Positions 1 to 6,923 of a stretch of 22,658 nucleotides of DNA are shown piece by piece; position 1 is the first letter of the stretch; each line of letters opens with the position of its first letter. Position numbers and translations under genes: made by a program. This DNA is from Palsa-1392 sp036493915 (lineage in GTDB: Bacteria > Verrucomicrobiota > Verrucomicrobiia > Chthoniobacterales > UBA10450), in NCBI GenBank assembly GCA_036493915.1, contig DASXPA010000164.1, positions 1-22,658 of the forward strand, given 5' to 3'. The notes below the pieces were generated by a model. The model was not told where the DNA came from. It worked only from the letters and a program-made list of their open reading frames with translations, and did no database searches.

Positions 1-218
1 TGCGGGACGACGACCTCGGAAAGGTTGACCCACCGCATCTGCGCCTGCCCCGCGAGGCTGCGCGAAACTTCATCCTCGGAAACCACGCCATCGTTGACCA
101 ACACCTCGACAACGCTCCCGCCGTTCAGGCGCCGGCGGGCGTCGTCGATTTGCGCGCGCGTGACGAGGCCGGTGTCGTACAGGAGGTCGAGCACGTAATC
201 TTGGTGGGGGATCGCCAT
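1..218 (-). CDS. PilB/GspE-type ATPase, N-terminal fragment
   Basis: The gene starts with ATG at 218 and leaves the window at base 1, so only about 72 residues are visible. They read as the helical N-terminal domain that precedes the ATPase core of type IV pilus extension (PilB) and type II secretion (GspE) motors: a DLLYDTGLVTRAQIDDARR helix, then VVEVLVNDGVVSEDEVSRSLA, then a short strand ending LSEVVVP. That pattern of a 'low-order repeat of is-/vs-x-D/E-x-L' segments is known for the MshEN/T2SSE_N family. The Walker motifs would lie outside the window, so PilB cannot be separated from GspE or a related motor. If it is PilB, the cell makes type IV pili, the machinery natural transformation normally needs. 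No Shine-Dalgarno sequence is evident. Confidence 0.65.
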   Translation of the reverse strand, partial: MAIPHQDYVLDLLYDTGLVTRAQIDDARRRLNGGSVVEVLVNDGVVSEDEVSRSLAGQAQMRWVNLSEVVVP

Positions 219-298
219 GACAGGGGGGCTGCCGGAGGTTGCATCCTAGCCAAGTGCGCGGAGAGCGTCAACGCAAAGGGATCGCGCGACACTTCTCT

Positions 299-307
299 TC
301 GTTAGGC
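299..307 (+). repeat. TCGTTAGGC nonamer copy
   Basis: Exact copy of the dispersed nonamer. It lies in the intergenic space upstream of the YeeE pair, about 70 bases before the start codon. Confidence 0.9.
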
Positions 308-378
308 GCAGCGATTGTTCTTCTTGCCGAGGCTCGGATTTCGGCTGAACAAAGAAGAACCCAAACGAGGTGCGATTC

Positions 379-801
379 GTGAATCACTACACAATCCTCA
401 ACCCCATCATCGGCGGGATCCTGATCGGCGCCGCCAGTCTCCTCGCGACCGTGGAAAGCGGCAAAATTCCCGGCATTTCCGGCGTCTTCGGACGTCTGCT
501 CGTGGCGGAAACCCCCGACAAGGTCTGGCGCGGGATTTTTCTTCTCGGGCTCATTGGCGGCGCCGCGGCGAGTTTTTTCCTATGGCAAAGCGCCGCAATT
601 TATCGGCCGTTGCGTCCGCTTTTCATCATGGCAATCGCGGGTTTGCTGGTCGGGTTCGGCACGCGGCTGGGCGGCGGTTGCACAAGCGGCCACGGCGTTT
701 GCGGGGTCGGGATGGGCGCAAGAGATTCGATCGTCGCGACCATGATCTTCATCGCGATCGCAATCGTGACCGTGTTCCTCTACAACCGGATCGCTCTATG
801 A
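379..801 (+). CDS. YeeE/YedE-family membrane protein, first half
   Basis: A 140-residue integral membrane protein with about four hydrophobic segments. It carries the family hallmark GTRLGGGCTSGHGVCG with Cys101 and Cys108. YeeE/YedE (DUF395) proteins move sulfur compounds such as thiosulfate across the inner membrane using conserved cysteines in the channel. Many bacteria split the transporter into two half-size genes, as here. I chose the GTG at 379 because an ACGAGG Shine-Dalgarno sequence (365-370) lies 8 bases upstream; the in-frame GTG at 370 overlaps that site. The stop overlaps the next start as ATGA (798-801), so the two are translationally coupled. The substrate cannot be read from the sequence. 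Confidence 0.85.
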   Translation: MNHYTILNPIIGGILIGAASLLATVESGKIPGISGVFGRLLVAETPDKVWRGIFLLGLIGGAAASFFLWQSAAIYRPLRPLFIMAIAGLLVGFGTRLGGGCTSGHGVCGVGMGARDSIVATMIFIAIAIVTVFLYNRIAL

Positions 802-1217
802 ACCGGGGCCGTCTCATTCTTTGTCTGCTTGCCGGAGTGCTGTTCGGTGTGGGACTTGCGATTTCGGGAATGACCGATCCCGCCCGTGTCATCGGTTTCC
901 TCGACGTGACCGGGAATTGGGATCCGGCGCTGCTCTTTGTCATGGCCGGTGCGGTCTCTGTTTATGGATTAGGAATGCGGAGTTTGGGGCGCTTCGGAAA
1001 CCGTGGCCTCAAGCTCCCGTCCGCGGCGCCGGGACCGCTTGACCGGCGGCTCGTCGTCGGCGCGGCGATCTTCGGCCTCGGCTGGGGACTGGGCGGATTT
1101 TGTCCTGGACCCGCTCTCGCCAACCTCGGTGCCGTGCGCGCGGAAGCGCTCGTTTTCGTGCCGCTGATGGCGCTCGGAATGTTCCTCGCGCAACGCATAT
1201 TCAAAGCCGACCGCTGA
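798..1217 (+). CDS. YeeE/YedE-family membrane protein, second half
   Basis: A 139-residue membrane protein that starts within the stop codon of the preceding gene (four-base ATGA overlap). It has the second-half motif GLGGFCPGPALANL with Cys102, plus an early ISGMTDP segment typical of this half. Together the two genes should form one transporter-like unit in the inner membrane, with the paired cysteine motifs lining the sulfur path. Similar two-gene units often accompany sulfide or persulfide handling enzymes in other bacteria; no such enzyme is adjacent here, and the rhodanese at 18764 is far away. A longer reading frame begins at 315 in this frame, but its first 160 codons are the out-of-frame reading of the upstream gene. 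Confidence 0.85.
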   Translation: MNRGRLILCLLAGVLFGVGLAISGMTDPARVIGFLDVTGNWDPALLFVMAGAVSVYGLGMRSLGRFGNRGLKLPSAAPGPLDRRLVVGAAIFGLGWGLGGFCPGPALANLGAVRAEALVFVPLMALGMFLAQRIFKADR

Positions 1218-1268
1218 GGCGAAAAACTCGCAGGCTGGTCGAAGTCCGAATTCAAACCTCCGCAGACG

Positions 1269-2168
1269 TCAGGCGACGACGACCCCTTCGCACGAGGTGC
1301 GTTCGGTGTAACGCGCGCTGAGACGTTTCGTCATTGTACCGACGGCGCCGTTGCCAATGCGGTGGCCATCCACCTCGATGACCCCGGCGAGTTCCCCCAT
1401 CGTTCCGGAGCAAAAGACCTCCTCAGCGCGATAGACTTGCTCGAGCGTGATGTCGCGCTCTGCGCACGCAATCTTATCCGCTGCGCAAATCTCGAGAACC
1501 GTTGCTCGGGTAATGCCGGCAGGACAGGCGAGGACGCGGCTCGTCGCCACCTCGCCCTGTCGAACGAGAAAAAGATGAGTTGCGTTGGTCTCCGCAACGA
1601 AACCGCGCATGTCGAGCATGAGGGCGTCGTCCGCGCCGGCTTGGTTCGCCTCGATTTTGGCGAGGATGGAGTTGAGCAGATTGGCGTGATGAATTTGTGG
1701 ATCAAGCACTTCGGGCGGCGGCCGGCGGATTTTGCTCGTGATCAAGGTGAGGCCGCTCTTTGCGTAAACCGGCGCCTTGTGTTCCGCGAGGACGATGAGC
1801 GTGGGTCCGCTTTGGTTCAGGCGCGGGTCCATTCCGGAGGTGATCTTGACGCCGCGGCTGAGAGTGAGGCGGATGTGGACCTGGTCGCGCATCTGGTTCG
1901 CGGCGAGGGTGCGCTTGATTTCGTCGATTAGCTTTTCGTTAGGCGGAATTTCGACGAAGGCGAGCGCGGTGGCGGAACGGCGCAGGCGATCGAGGTGTTC
2001 GTGCAGTTTGAAAATCCGCCCGTCGTACAGTCGCAATCCTTCCCAGACCGCATCGCCTCCCTGCACCGCGGAATCGAAAGGGCTGATTCCCGCTTCATCG
2101 CGATGAAGAAGCCGGCCGTTAATGTTGACGATCAGGTCGCGATTTTTTTCGTTAAACTGCTGGAGCAT
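1269..2168 (-). CDS. Class IV aminotransferase-like protein without the usual lysine
   Basis: A 299-residue protein of the fold-type IV PLP family (branched-chain and D-amino-acid aminotransferases, 4-amino-4-deoxychorismate lyase). Visible landmarks are the N-terminal VNINGRLLHRDEAGISPFD, the arginine-rich EHLDRLRRSA, GFVAETNATHLFLV with the family's conserved glutamate, and the C-terminal CSGTMGELAGV. The stretch LDPQIHHANLLNSILAKIEA aligns with IKSLNLLGNVLAKQEA of D-amino-acid aminotransferase, which puts His160 at the Schiff-base lysine. The codons (ATT CAT CAC GCC AAT) confirm histidine. It may therefore bind PLP non-covalently, use another residue, or not be a transaminase. It is the last gene of a three-gene operon, 29 bases after the sulfotransferase-like gene. 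The first ATG was used; no clear ribosome binding site is visible. Confidence 0.85.
   Translation of the reverse strand: MLQQFNEKNRDLIVNINGRLLHRDEAGISPFDSAVQGGDAVWEGLRLYDGRIFKLHEHLDRLRRSATALAFVEIPPNEKLIDEIKRTLAANQMRDQVHIRLTLSRGVKITSGMDPRLNQSGPTLIVLAEHKAPVYAKSGLTLITSKIRRPPPEVLDPQIHHANLLNSILAKIEANQAGADDALMLDMRGFVAETNATHLFLVRQGEVATSRVLACPAGITRATVLEICAADKIACAERDITLEQVYRAEEVFCSGTMGELAGVIEVDGHRIGNGAVGTMTKRLSARYTERTSCEGVVVA
1936..1944 (+). repeat. TCGTTAGGC nonamer copy
   Basis: Exact copy inside the aminotransferase-like gene, on the strand opposite to its coding strand. It is read there as Pro-Asn-Glu. Confidence 0.9.
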
Positions 2169-2197
2169 TTTAATGTGTTGTCAGTGATCACAGGCGG

Positions 2198-2929
2198 CTA
2201 GTGCAGGCGGTGAGGGAAAAGTTGCTCATAGCATTCCTGACAACGTTGATGGATTTCGCGCAGCCGTTTCGGCACCGTCGGCATTTTTGTGGCGGGCCTT
2301 TGGAACGAAGTCGAGTGCGCCACTTCTCCGTACCAATGTTTCGCCCACATTCCATCGCTCGCGCGTAAACCGGGCGGCCAGGAAAGCATTGCCGGATCAA
2401 ACTCGATGCCGACCGCACTACAGAGCAGGCGCAACGTTTGCTCGGGGTTTTGCAGGACGTCGCGCGCATCGACGATCGGCGGAATGGCGTTGCTCTGCGC
2501 GCGGACGCAATCGAAGAGCGCAGCTTGCTGAACGAAGCCGAGGTCCTCGAGCGTCGGTTCGCCATTCTTCTTCAGATAGGAGGCAATGACTTCCGCGGGA
2601 TCGCGTATGAGAAAGCAATTCGTTAACGTGCTGAGCCAGCCGCGGTCCACTTTAGGGAGGAGATGATGGGTCATCTGCTTTTGATAAATGATCCTGCTGC
2701 CATCTCCTTCCGCGCTCGTTAGGCGAGCGACCACTTTCCGCCAGTCGGTTTCTCCCGCGGCGATGATCTCGGCGGCGAGTGGATGCTGTTTCCCGGTCGC
2801 CCGAAGGTAGAAAGCATAGAAAGGCTCGTCGATCACACTGGTATCCGCCCGATTTTCCCACGAACGCATGAGCGCCGTTGAGATGTTGCGCGGCCCCGAC
2901 CACATCGCGATGCGCAACGGCGAAGTCAT
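2198..2929 (-). CDS. Sulfotransferase-like P-loop protein
   Basis: A 243-residue soluble protein of the sulfotransferase superfamily. Residues 6-24 hold the phosphate-binding loop, RIAMWSGPRNISTALMRSW, which in true sulfotransferases grips the 5'-phosphosulfate of PAPS. LIRDPAEVIASYLKK near residues 108-122 is the second nucleotide-contact region (RDP..v..S). The C-terminal STSFQRP...RLREIHQRCQECYEQLF helix is typical of the bacterial subfamily whose members are often annotated as related to branched-chain aminotransferase. The association is real here: the class IV aminotransferase-like gene follows 29 bases downstream. From memory, plants have long proteins joining this kind of domain to a class IV aminotransferase domain, which would support a joint function. 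The acceptor substrate is unknown. Confidence 0.75.
   Translation of the reverse strand: MTSPLRIAMWSGPRNISTALMRSWENRADTSVIDEPFYAFYLRATGKQHPLAAEIIAAGETDWRKVVARLTSAEGDGSRIIYQKQMTHHLLPKVDRGWLSTLTNCFLIRDPAEVIASYLKKNGEPTLEDLGFVQQAALFDCVRAQSNAIPPIVDARDVLQNPEQTLRLLCSAVGIEFDPAMLSWPPGLRASDGMWAKHWYGEVAHSTSFQRPATKMPTVPKRLREIHQRCQECYEQLFPHRLH
2716..2724 (+). repeat. TCGTTAGGC nonamer copy
   Basis: Exact copy inside the sulfotransferase-like gene, antisense to it, where it encodes Arg-Leu-Thr-Ser. Flanked symmetrically as GCTCGTTAGGCGAGC, giving a small GCTCG/CGAGC hairpin. Confidence 0.9.
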
Positions 2930-2931
2930 CG

Positions 2932-2940
2932 TCGTTAGGT
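2932..2940 (+). repeat. Nonamer variant containing a stop codon
   Basis: TCGTTAGGT, one mismatch from the nonamer. On the minus strand it reads ACCTAACGA and supplies the TAA stop of the aldo/keto reductase. Confidence 0.7.
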
Positions 2941-3861
2941 GTGGGTGACAAGCTGCACCATCCGCTGCCGCATTTTCTCATCCGGCAGGCGGCCTCTGCC
3001 GGCTCCCATGTTGTCCTCTAGATGAGGCACCTTTGCGGTCGCGGGGATGGCACACGTGACCGCAGGATTTGCGATGATCCATTTGAGGAAGAATTGCGCC
3101 CACGACTTGCAGTCGAACTCGGTCGCCCAATCCGGCAACGGTTTTGCCCGCACCCGCGCGAAGAGGTCGCCGGTCGCAAAAGGACGATTGACGAGAACGG
3201 CGATACCACGGTCGCGCGCCAGCGGCAGCAAACGTTCCTCCGCCGCGCGATCGCTGATCGAGTAGTTGATCTGGAGGAAATCGAGCTTCTCGCGGCGGAG
3301 AATCTTTTCGACCTCGGGGAACGCGGAGTCGACGTAATGGGTGATGCCGAGATAGCGGATGCGGCCTTCCGCCTTCCAGGCGCGCATCGTGGCGAGCTGC
3401 GTTTCAACGTCGACGAGATTATGTACCTGCATGAGATCGAGGCGCTTCACCCGGAGGCGCGCGAAGGAGCGTTTCATCGAGTCGATCCCAGCTTGCTTGC
3501 CGCTCGTCCAGACTTTGGTCGCGAAGAAGAGCGAATCGCGCAGGTGCAAGTCGCTGGTCAGCTCGCCGATGACCTTTTCGGCACGGCCATACATGGGCGA
3601 GCTGTCGATCACTTTGCCGCCGAGCTGAACGAATCGCGTGAGCACTTCTTTGAGCGGCGCTTGATCGTCAGGCGAGTCCCCGACATCGAAGGTCTGCCAG
3701 GTGCCGAGTCCGACCACCGGCAGCTTTTCCCCGCTGGCCGGGATGGCCCGGGTGATGGGAGAGGAAGTTTCGGTCGCGGTGATTGTCGGAGCAATCAGGA
3801 GAGACGCACCCGTGCCGCCAATCAAGCGGGCGGCTGCCCGCCGGGTCATGTGTTCGCTCAT
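2935..3861 (-). CDS. Tat-exported aldo/keto reductase
   Basis: A 308-residue aldo/keto reductase, an NADPH-dependent carbonyl reductase fold. The catalytic tetrad is visible: Asp86 in KVIDSSPMYG, Tyr91, Lys116 in FFATKVW and His147 in LMQVHNL. Residues 1-30 look like a twin-arginine signal: MSEHMTRRAAARLIGG followed by a hydrophobic stretch and an alanine/threonine-rich end, so the folded enzyme with cofactor is probably sent to the periplasm. Such periplasmic members are common in Verrucomicrobia and Planctomycetes. It is the first gene of the minus-strand operon; only five bases separate its TAA from the ATG of the sulfotransferase-like gene, and those bases belong to a one-mismatch nonamer copy (2932-2940). 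The substrate is unknown. Confidence 0.85.
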   Translation of the reverse strand: MSEHMTRRAAARLIGGTGASLLIAPTITATETSSPITRAIPASGEKLPVVGLGTWQTFDVGDSPDDQAPLKEVLTRFVQLGGKVIDSSPMYGRAEKVIGELTSDLHLRDSLFFATKVWTSGKQAGIDSMKRSFARLRVKRLDLMQVHNLVDVETQLATMRAWKAEGRIRYLGITHYVDSAFPEVEKILRREKLDFLQINYSISDRAAEERLLPLARDRGIAVLVNRPFATGDLFARVRAKPLPDWATEFDCKSWAQFFLKWIIANPAVTCAIPATAKVPHLEDNMGAGRGRLPDEKMRQRMVQLVTHT

Positions 3862-4139
3862 GGGAAGCAGAGTAAGGTTGGCGCGCCTCCTCGGAAAGGC
3901 ACTTCGAACTGGTCCTTTTTTCGGCTCGGCTGCGACGTTCTTCGAACAAACTTTGGTTCAGTTACCATTCTCGCCAAACGACTTAGGATTACTCTTCCGT
4001 CACATCCCTCGACAGGCCTAAAGAGCGCTGTAGATAGAGGGAGATGAAAACGATCAGCGCCACGACTGCCGCCGCCGATTCCCGGCAGACTGCATAGTCG
4101 GGCGTTGATCACAGCCGCCTTCGCGAATCGTGCGGGGGC
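3862..4139. other. Intergenic region, divergent promoter space
   Basis: This 278-base gap separates the minus-strand reductase operon from the rightward genes, so promoters for both are expected here; I cannot point to convincing -35/-10 boxes. The only small reading frame with a good ribosome site is ATG 4044 preceded by GAGGGAG. It encodes just 16 residues (MKTISATTAAADSRQTA) before a TAG, and could be a leader peptide or chance. Confidence 0.4.
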
Positions 4140-4310
4140 ATGGAACGGCTGAACGAGCTGCGAGCTTTTCGCCAGATCGGTAATGACCTCGGCGAAAAAA
4201 CCGGCCGCGGCTATCTCGTTGAGATACTGGTCTTCGCGGCTGTCGTCGGCTTGGCCGCCTGGCCATTGATCTCGCTCTTAATCGTCCTCGCTCAGACGGC
4301 CAACGGCTAG
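4140..4310 (+). CDS. Possible 56-residue single-pass membrane protein
   Basis: ATG at 4140 opens a 56-codon frame ending in TAG. The first 25 residues are polar and charged (MERLNELRAFRQIGNDLGEK...), followed by an uninterrupted hydrophobic helix of about 25 residues (EILVFAAVVGLAAWPLISLL...) and a short polar tail. That clean amphipathic-then-membrane layout, with codon use like the neighbours, is unlikely to be chance. I do not recognise a family. A G-rich stretch (GCGGGGGC) sits directly before the ATG, closer than an ideal Shine-Dalgarno sequence. It ends 170 bases before the DUF885 gene, on the same strand. Confidence 0.5.
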   Translation: MERLNELRAFRQIGNDLGEKTGRGYLVEILVFAAVVGLAAWPLISLLIVLAQTANG

Positions 4311-4480
4311 ACTTCGCGCGCCCGCGGCTTCGTGCCGGCCGGCCGACCCTTCGAATCTCTCGCGCATTGTCGCCGGATAGAAAACTTCTCCGGCAGCCGC
4401 AGGTGAGGTGTGGCTTGGCGTCGGCCGCGGTGCCAAACGATTTGACGGCGCAGGCTCGCTGCTCTTGGCTCAGAGCGCCT

Positions 4481-6208
4481 ATGAAGCTTCCCGTCGCTCT
4501 CAGCCTTCTCGCCTTGATCATGCCAGTCGCTGCGCAAGCGACTCCGGCGGATACTCAGTTTGAATCGATCGCAAAAACCTACATCGACCAATATCTGCAG
4601 CGGAATCCAGAGGAGGCGACGGCGCTGGGCGATCATCGTTTCGACGATCGGCTGACGGATTATTCGCCCGACGCTTTCGCGAAGGCGCGCGCGGCGGCGC
4701 AGGATTCGAAAGAGAAGCTGGCCAAGATCGACGCCTCGCAGCTGACGGGCCCTAACAAAGTCGATGCGCAGATTTTGAAGGATGCGATCGATTACGAACT
4801 TTTCCAATTCGACGAGCTGAAGGAATGGCAGGTCGATCCGCTGGTTTATAACGAGAGTCTCGCGAACAGCCTCTACCTGCTTGTGGCGCGCGATTTCGCC
4901 CCGGCGAAGGAGCGGATCGCAAATCTGCAGAAGCGCATGGAAGCGATCCCAGCCGTGATCGTGCAGGCGAAGGCGAGCCTGCAACATCCGCCGCAGATCA
5001 ACACGAAGGTGGCAATTGATCAGATGGCCGGTGCGATCTCGCTCGTCAATGACGGGCTTGCCCCGCTCCTCGATCACGCGCCGGAGATGAAGAAAGAGAT
5101 CGCGCCGTTGCAGGAGAAAACAGCGAAGGCGCTGGAAGATTACAAGACTTGGCTGGAGAAAGATCTGCTCCCGCGCTCTACCGGCGATTTTCGACTCGGG
5201 GCGGAGAAGTTCCGCAAGAAACTCCACTTCGCACTCTCTTCCGACATGCCGATGGAAGAGGTGATGTCGCGCGCGCAAGCCGACCTGAAGGCGACGCAGG
5301 CGGCGATCTATGAGACGGCGCTTCCGCTTTACAAAAGGTATTTTCCGAACGCCGACGCAAAGACTCTTTCCGACAAACACAAGGTCACCGCCACGGTGCT
5401 CGACAAGCTGGCCGAGCAACATCCCGACAACAACACGATCGTCGATTACGCGAAAAAAGTCGTGGCGGAAGCGACGGCGTTCGTGAAGGAGAAGAACATC
5501 GTCACCGTGCCGGACAAGCCGCTTGACATCGTCGTTATGCCGGAGTTCAAACGCGGGCCGGCGATCGCCTATTGCGATTCGCCCGGGCCGCTGGAGCAAA
5601 ATGGCAAGACTTTTGTCGCGATCTCGCCGACTCCGAAAGATTGGTCCGAGGCGCGTAAGAAGTCGTTCTATTTGGAATACAATAACTACATGATGCACGA
5701 TCTCATCGTGCACGAAGCGATGCCTGGCCATTTCCTCCAGCTTGCGCATTCCAATCAGTTCAAGGCGCCGAGCCTCGTGCGCTCGATTTACCAGAGTGGG
5801 AGCATGATCGAAGGCTGGGCCGTCTTCATGGAGCAAACGATGGCGGAGCAAGACTTCGGCGGACCGGAAGTGAAAATGGAACAGCTGAAGATGCGGCTGC
5901 GCGTCATCACGAACGCGATCATCGACCAGAAAATTCACGCCGGGCACATGACGGAAAAGGAAGCGCTCGACCTGATGGAGAAGGAAGGCTTTCAGCAGGA
6001 AGGCGAAGCGGTCGCAAAATGGACACGAGCGCGGATCACGTCGGCGCAGTTGTCGACCTATTTTATCGGCGTGAGTGAATGGCTCGATCTGCGCGAGCGG
6101 GCGCGAGCGAAAGAAGGGAAGAATTTCAACATGAAGAAATTCGATGACCATGCGCTCAGCTTCGGGAGCCCGCCGGTGAAATACATTCGGCAGGAAATGG
6201 GGCTGTAG
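4481..6208 (+). CDS. Secreted DUF885 putative zinc metallopeptidase
   Basis: A 575-residue protein starting at ATG 4481 with a classical signal peptide (MKLPVALSLLALIMPVAAQA, cleavage likely after residue 20). The frame is open from 4367, but those 38 extra residues precede an obvious signal peptide and are probably untranslated. The family hallmark HEAMPGH lies at residues 411-417, preceded by NNYMMHDLIV; His411, His417 and probably Glu444 in SMIEGWAVFME would bind zinc, with Glu412 as catalytic base, as in gluzincin-like peptidases. DUF885 proteins of about 550-600 residues are common secreted enzymes, thought to act on peptides. It stands alone as a transcription unit. It contains no copy of the TCGTTAGGC nonamer across 1.7 kb. 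Confidence 0.9.
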   Translation: MKLPVALSLLALIMPVAAQATPADTQFESIAKTYIDQYLQRNPEEATALGDHRFDDRLTDYSPDAFAKARAAAQDSKEKLAKIDASQLTGPNKVDAQILKDAIDYELFQFDELKEWQVDPLVYNESLANSLYLLVARDFAPAKERIANLQKRMEAIPAVIVQAKASLQHPPQINTKVAIDQMAGAISLVNDGLAPLLDHAPEMKKEIAPLQEKTAKALEDYKTWLEKDLLPRSTGDFRLGAEKFRKKLHFALSSDMPMEEVMSRAQADLKATQAAIYETALPLYKRYFPNADAKTLSDKHKVTATVLDKLAEQHPDNNTIVDYAKKVVAEATAFVKEKNIVTVPDKPLDIVVMPEFKRGPAIAYCDSPGPLEQNGKTFVAISPTPKDWSEARKKSFYLEYNNYMMHDLIVHEAMPGHFLQLAHSNQFKAPSLVRSIYQSGSMIEGWAVFMEQTMAEQDFGGPEVKMEQLKMRLRVITNAIIDQKIHAGHMTEKEALDLMEKEGFQQEGEAVAKWTRARITSAQLSTYFIGVSEWLDLRERARAKEGKNFNMKKFDDHALSFGSPPVKYIRQEMGL

Positions 6209-6234
6209 TTTCGCCTTATCGCGCGCGGCGGCGT

Positions 6235-6334
6235 TGTCATCTGAGCGTAGCGAAGAATCTCACAGGCGTGGTGCGGCCTCGCTATCAAGATAAGATTCTG
6301 GCGCATGGGGTCGTTCGCTGCGCTCATCCTGATA
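6235..6334. repeat. REP-like inverted-repeat element, copy A
   Basis: About 100 bases starting TGTCAT. The outer arms GAGCGTAGCGAA (6243-6254) and TTCGCTGCGCTC (6314-6325) pair at 11 of 12 positions. An inner pair AGAATCT (6254-6260) and AGATTCT (6293-6299) matches perfectly. The same arms, start (TGTCAT) and end (TGATA) recur at 15138-15217. It lies just after the DUF885 gene and could also end its transcript. No coding capacity. Confidence 0.7.
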
Positions 6335-6370
6335 CCCGCAGGGCACGGGCTTGGCTGTCGCTAGGCAGCT

Positions 6371-6850
6371 TCACCTTCTTCGCTCAATCGTCGTCCCCGC
6401 TTTCGAGATGAAACGTATTTCAAGCCTAGTGGAAGCGTTCCCAGAAGAGACCGACGCCATCACGTTGGCGAAGTCGCGCGCCACAACGTTGTGCGCTTCT
6501 GGTTGTCGATCCGCACCGCGTCGTACAAGACGCTCACTGCCTAACGACTCCGCAATCCGCTCACCTAACGACGTCGCACCCCGCGAGCGCACGCCGAGAA
6601 CGTTGCCACCGATCTTCGCACGCAAGGCGTCCGGCTTGCTCGAGACGAGGATGCTGATCCGCCGCTCGCCTGATGAGTGTGGACAGAATGCGGAAGAGCG
6701 TCGTCTTGGCGCCGGCATAGGGTCCGAGGAGCCCGAAAATCTCCCGCAACGCGCCCTCGAGCGGACCCGAGCGAACGCCAGCCGGTCGCCATAGCGATGC
6801 GCGAGTTCGTCAATGAGGAGTGCGGGTGCGGCGGTTTCCAGAGCGGGCAT
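6371..6850 (-). pseudogene. Decayed ABC-2 type exporter ATPase
   Basis: Reading leftward from ATG 6850, LLIDELAHRYGDR is the start of a DrrA/CcmA-like ABC ATPase. The frame then shifts: EIFGLLGPYAGAKTTLFRI (about 6673-6740) is a damaged Walker A region in another frame (normally GPNGAGKTT). A second shift returns to the first frame with SGERRISIL, and the sequence jumps straight to what looks like the C-terminal domain (SSKPDALRAKIGGNVLGV ... RLEIRFISKAG, compare PDALRAKIGG and LEDVFISKTG in intact relatives). The Q-loop, LSGGQ signature and Walker B are absent, implying a deletion of very roughly 150 codons plus at least two frameshifts. No permease partner is present. It cannot make a working ATPase. 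Confidence 0.75.
6539..6547 (-). repeat. TCGTTAGGC nonamer copy in the pseudogene
   Basis: Exact copy, sense to the dead ATPase gene (Ser-Leu-Gly). A one-mismatch partner, TCGTTAGGT, lies 24 bases away at 6563-6571 in the same orientation. Confidence 0.9.
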
Positions 6851-6923
6851 TGAGAGTGAAACGCAGCGTGACAGGAGAGAGGCGTTCCCTTTACAGTCCC
6901 CGGCAACGCCCGCAAGTTCGCCG

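Noticed and set aside
315..1217. 300-residue version of the second YeeE-like protein
   Set aside because: Its first 160 residues are an Arg-rich out-of-frame reading of the first YeeE half; the real start is ATG 798 in the ATGA overlap.
4044..4094. 16-codon frame with a good GAGGGAG ribosome site
   Set aside because: Too short and compositionally plain to call; kept as a possible leader within the intergenic note.
4307..6151. 614-codon open frame on the minus strand opposite the DUF885 gene
   Set aside because: Extremely rich in Arg, His and Leu, with no motif. It is the antisense reading of a gene with clear signal peptide and HExxPGH motif.
6851..6923. N-terminal extension of the C26 hydrolase back to 6813
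   Set aside because: The extra residues overlap the dead ATPase gene and do not look like the family; relatives start at the ASWIRPRDE-like strand.
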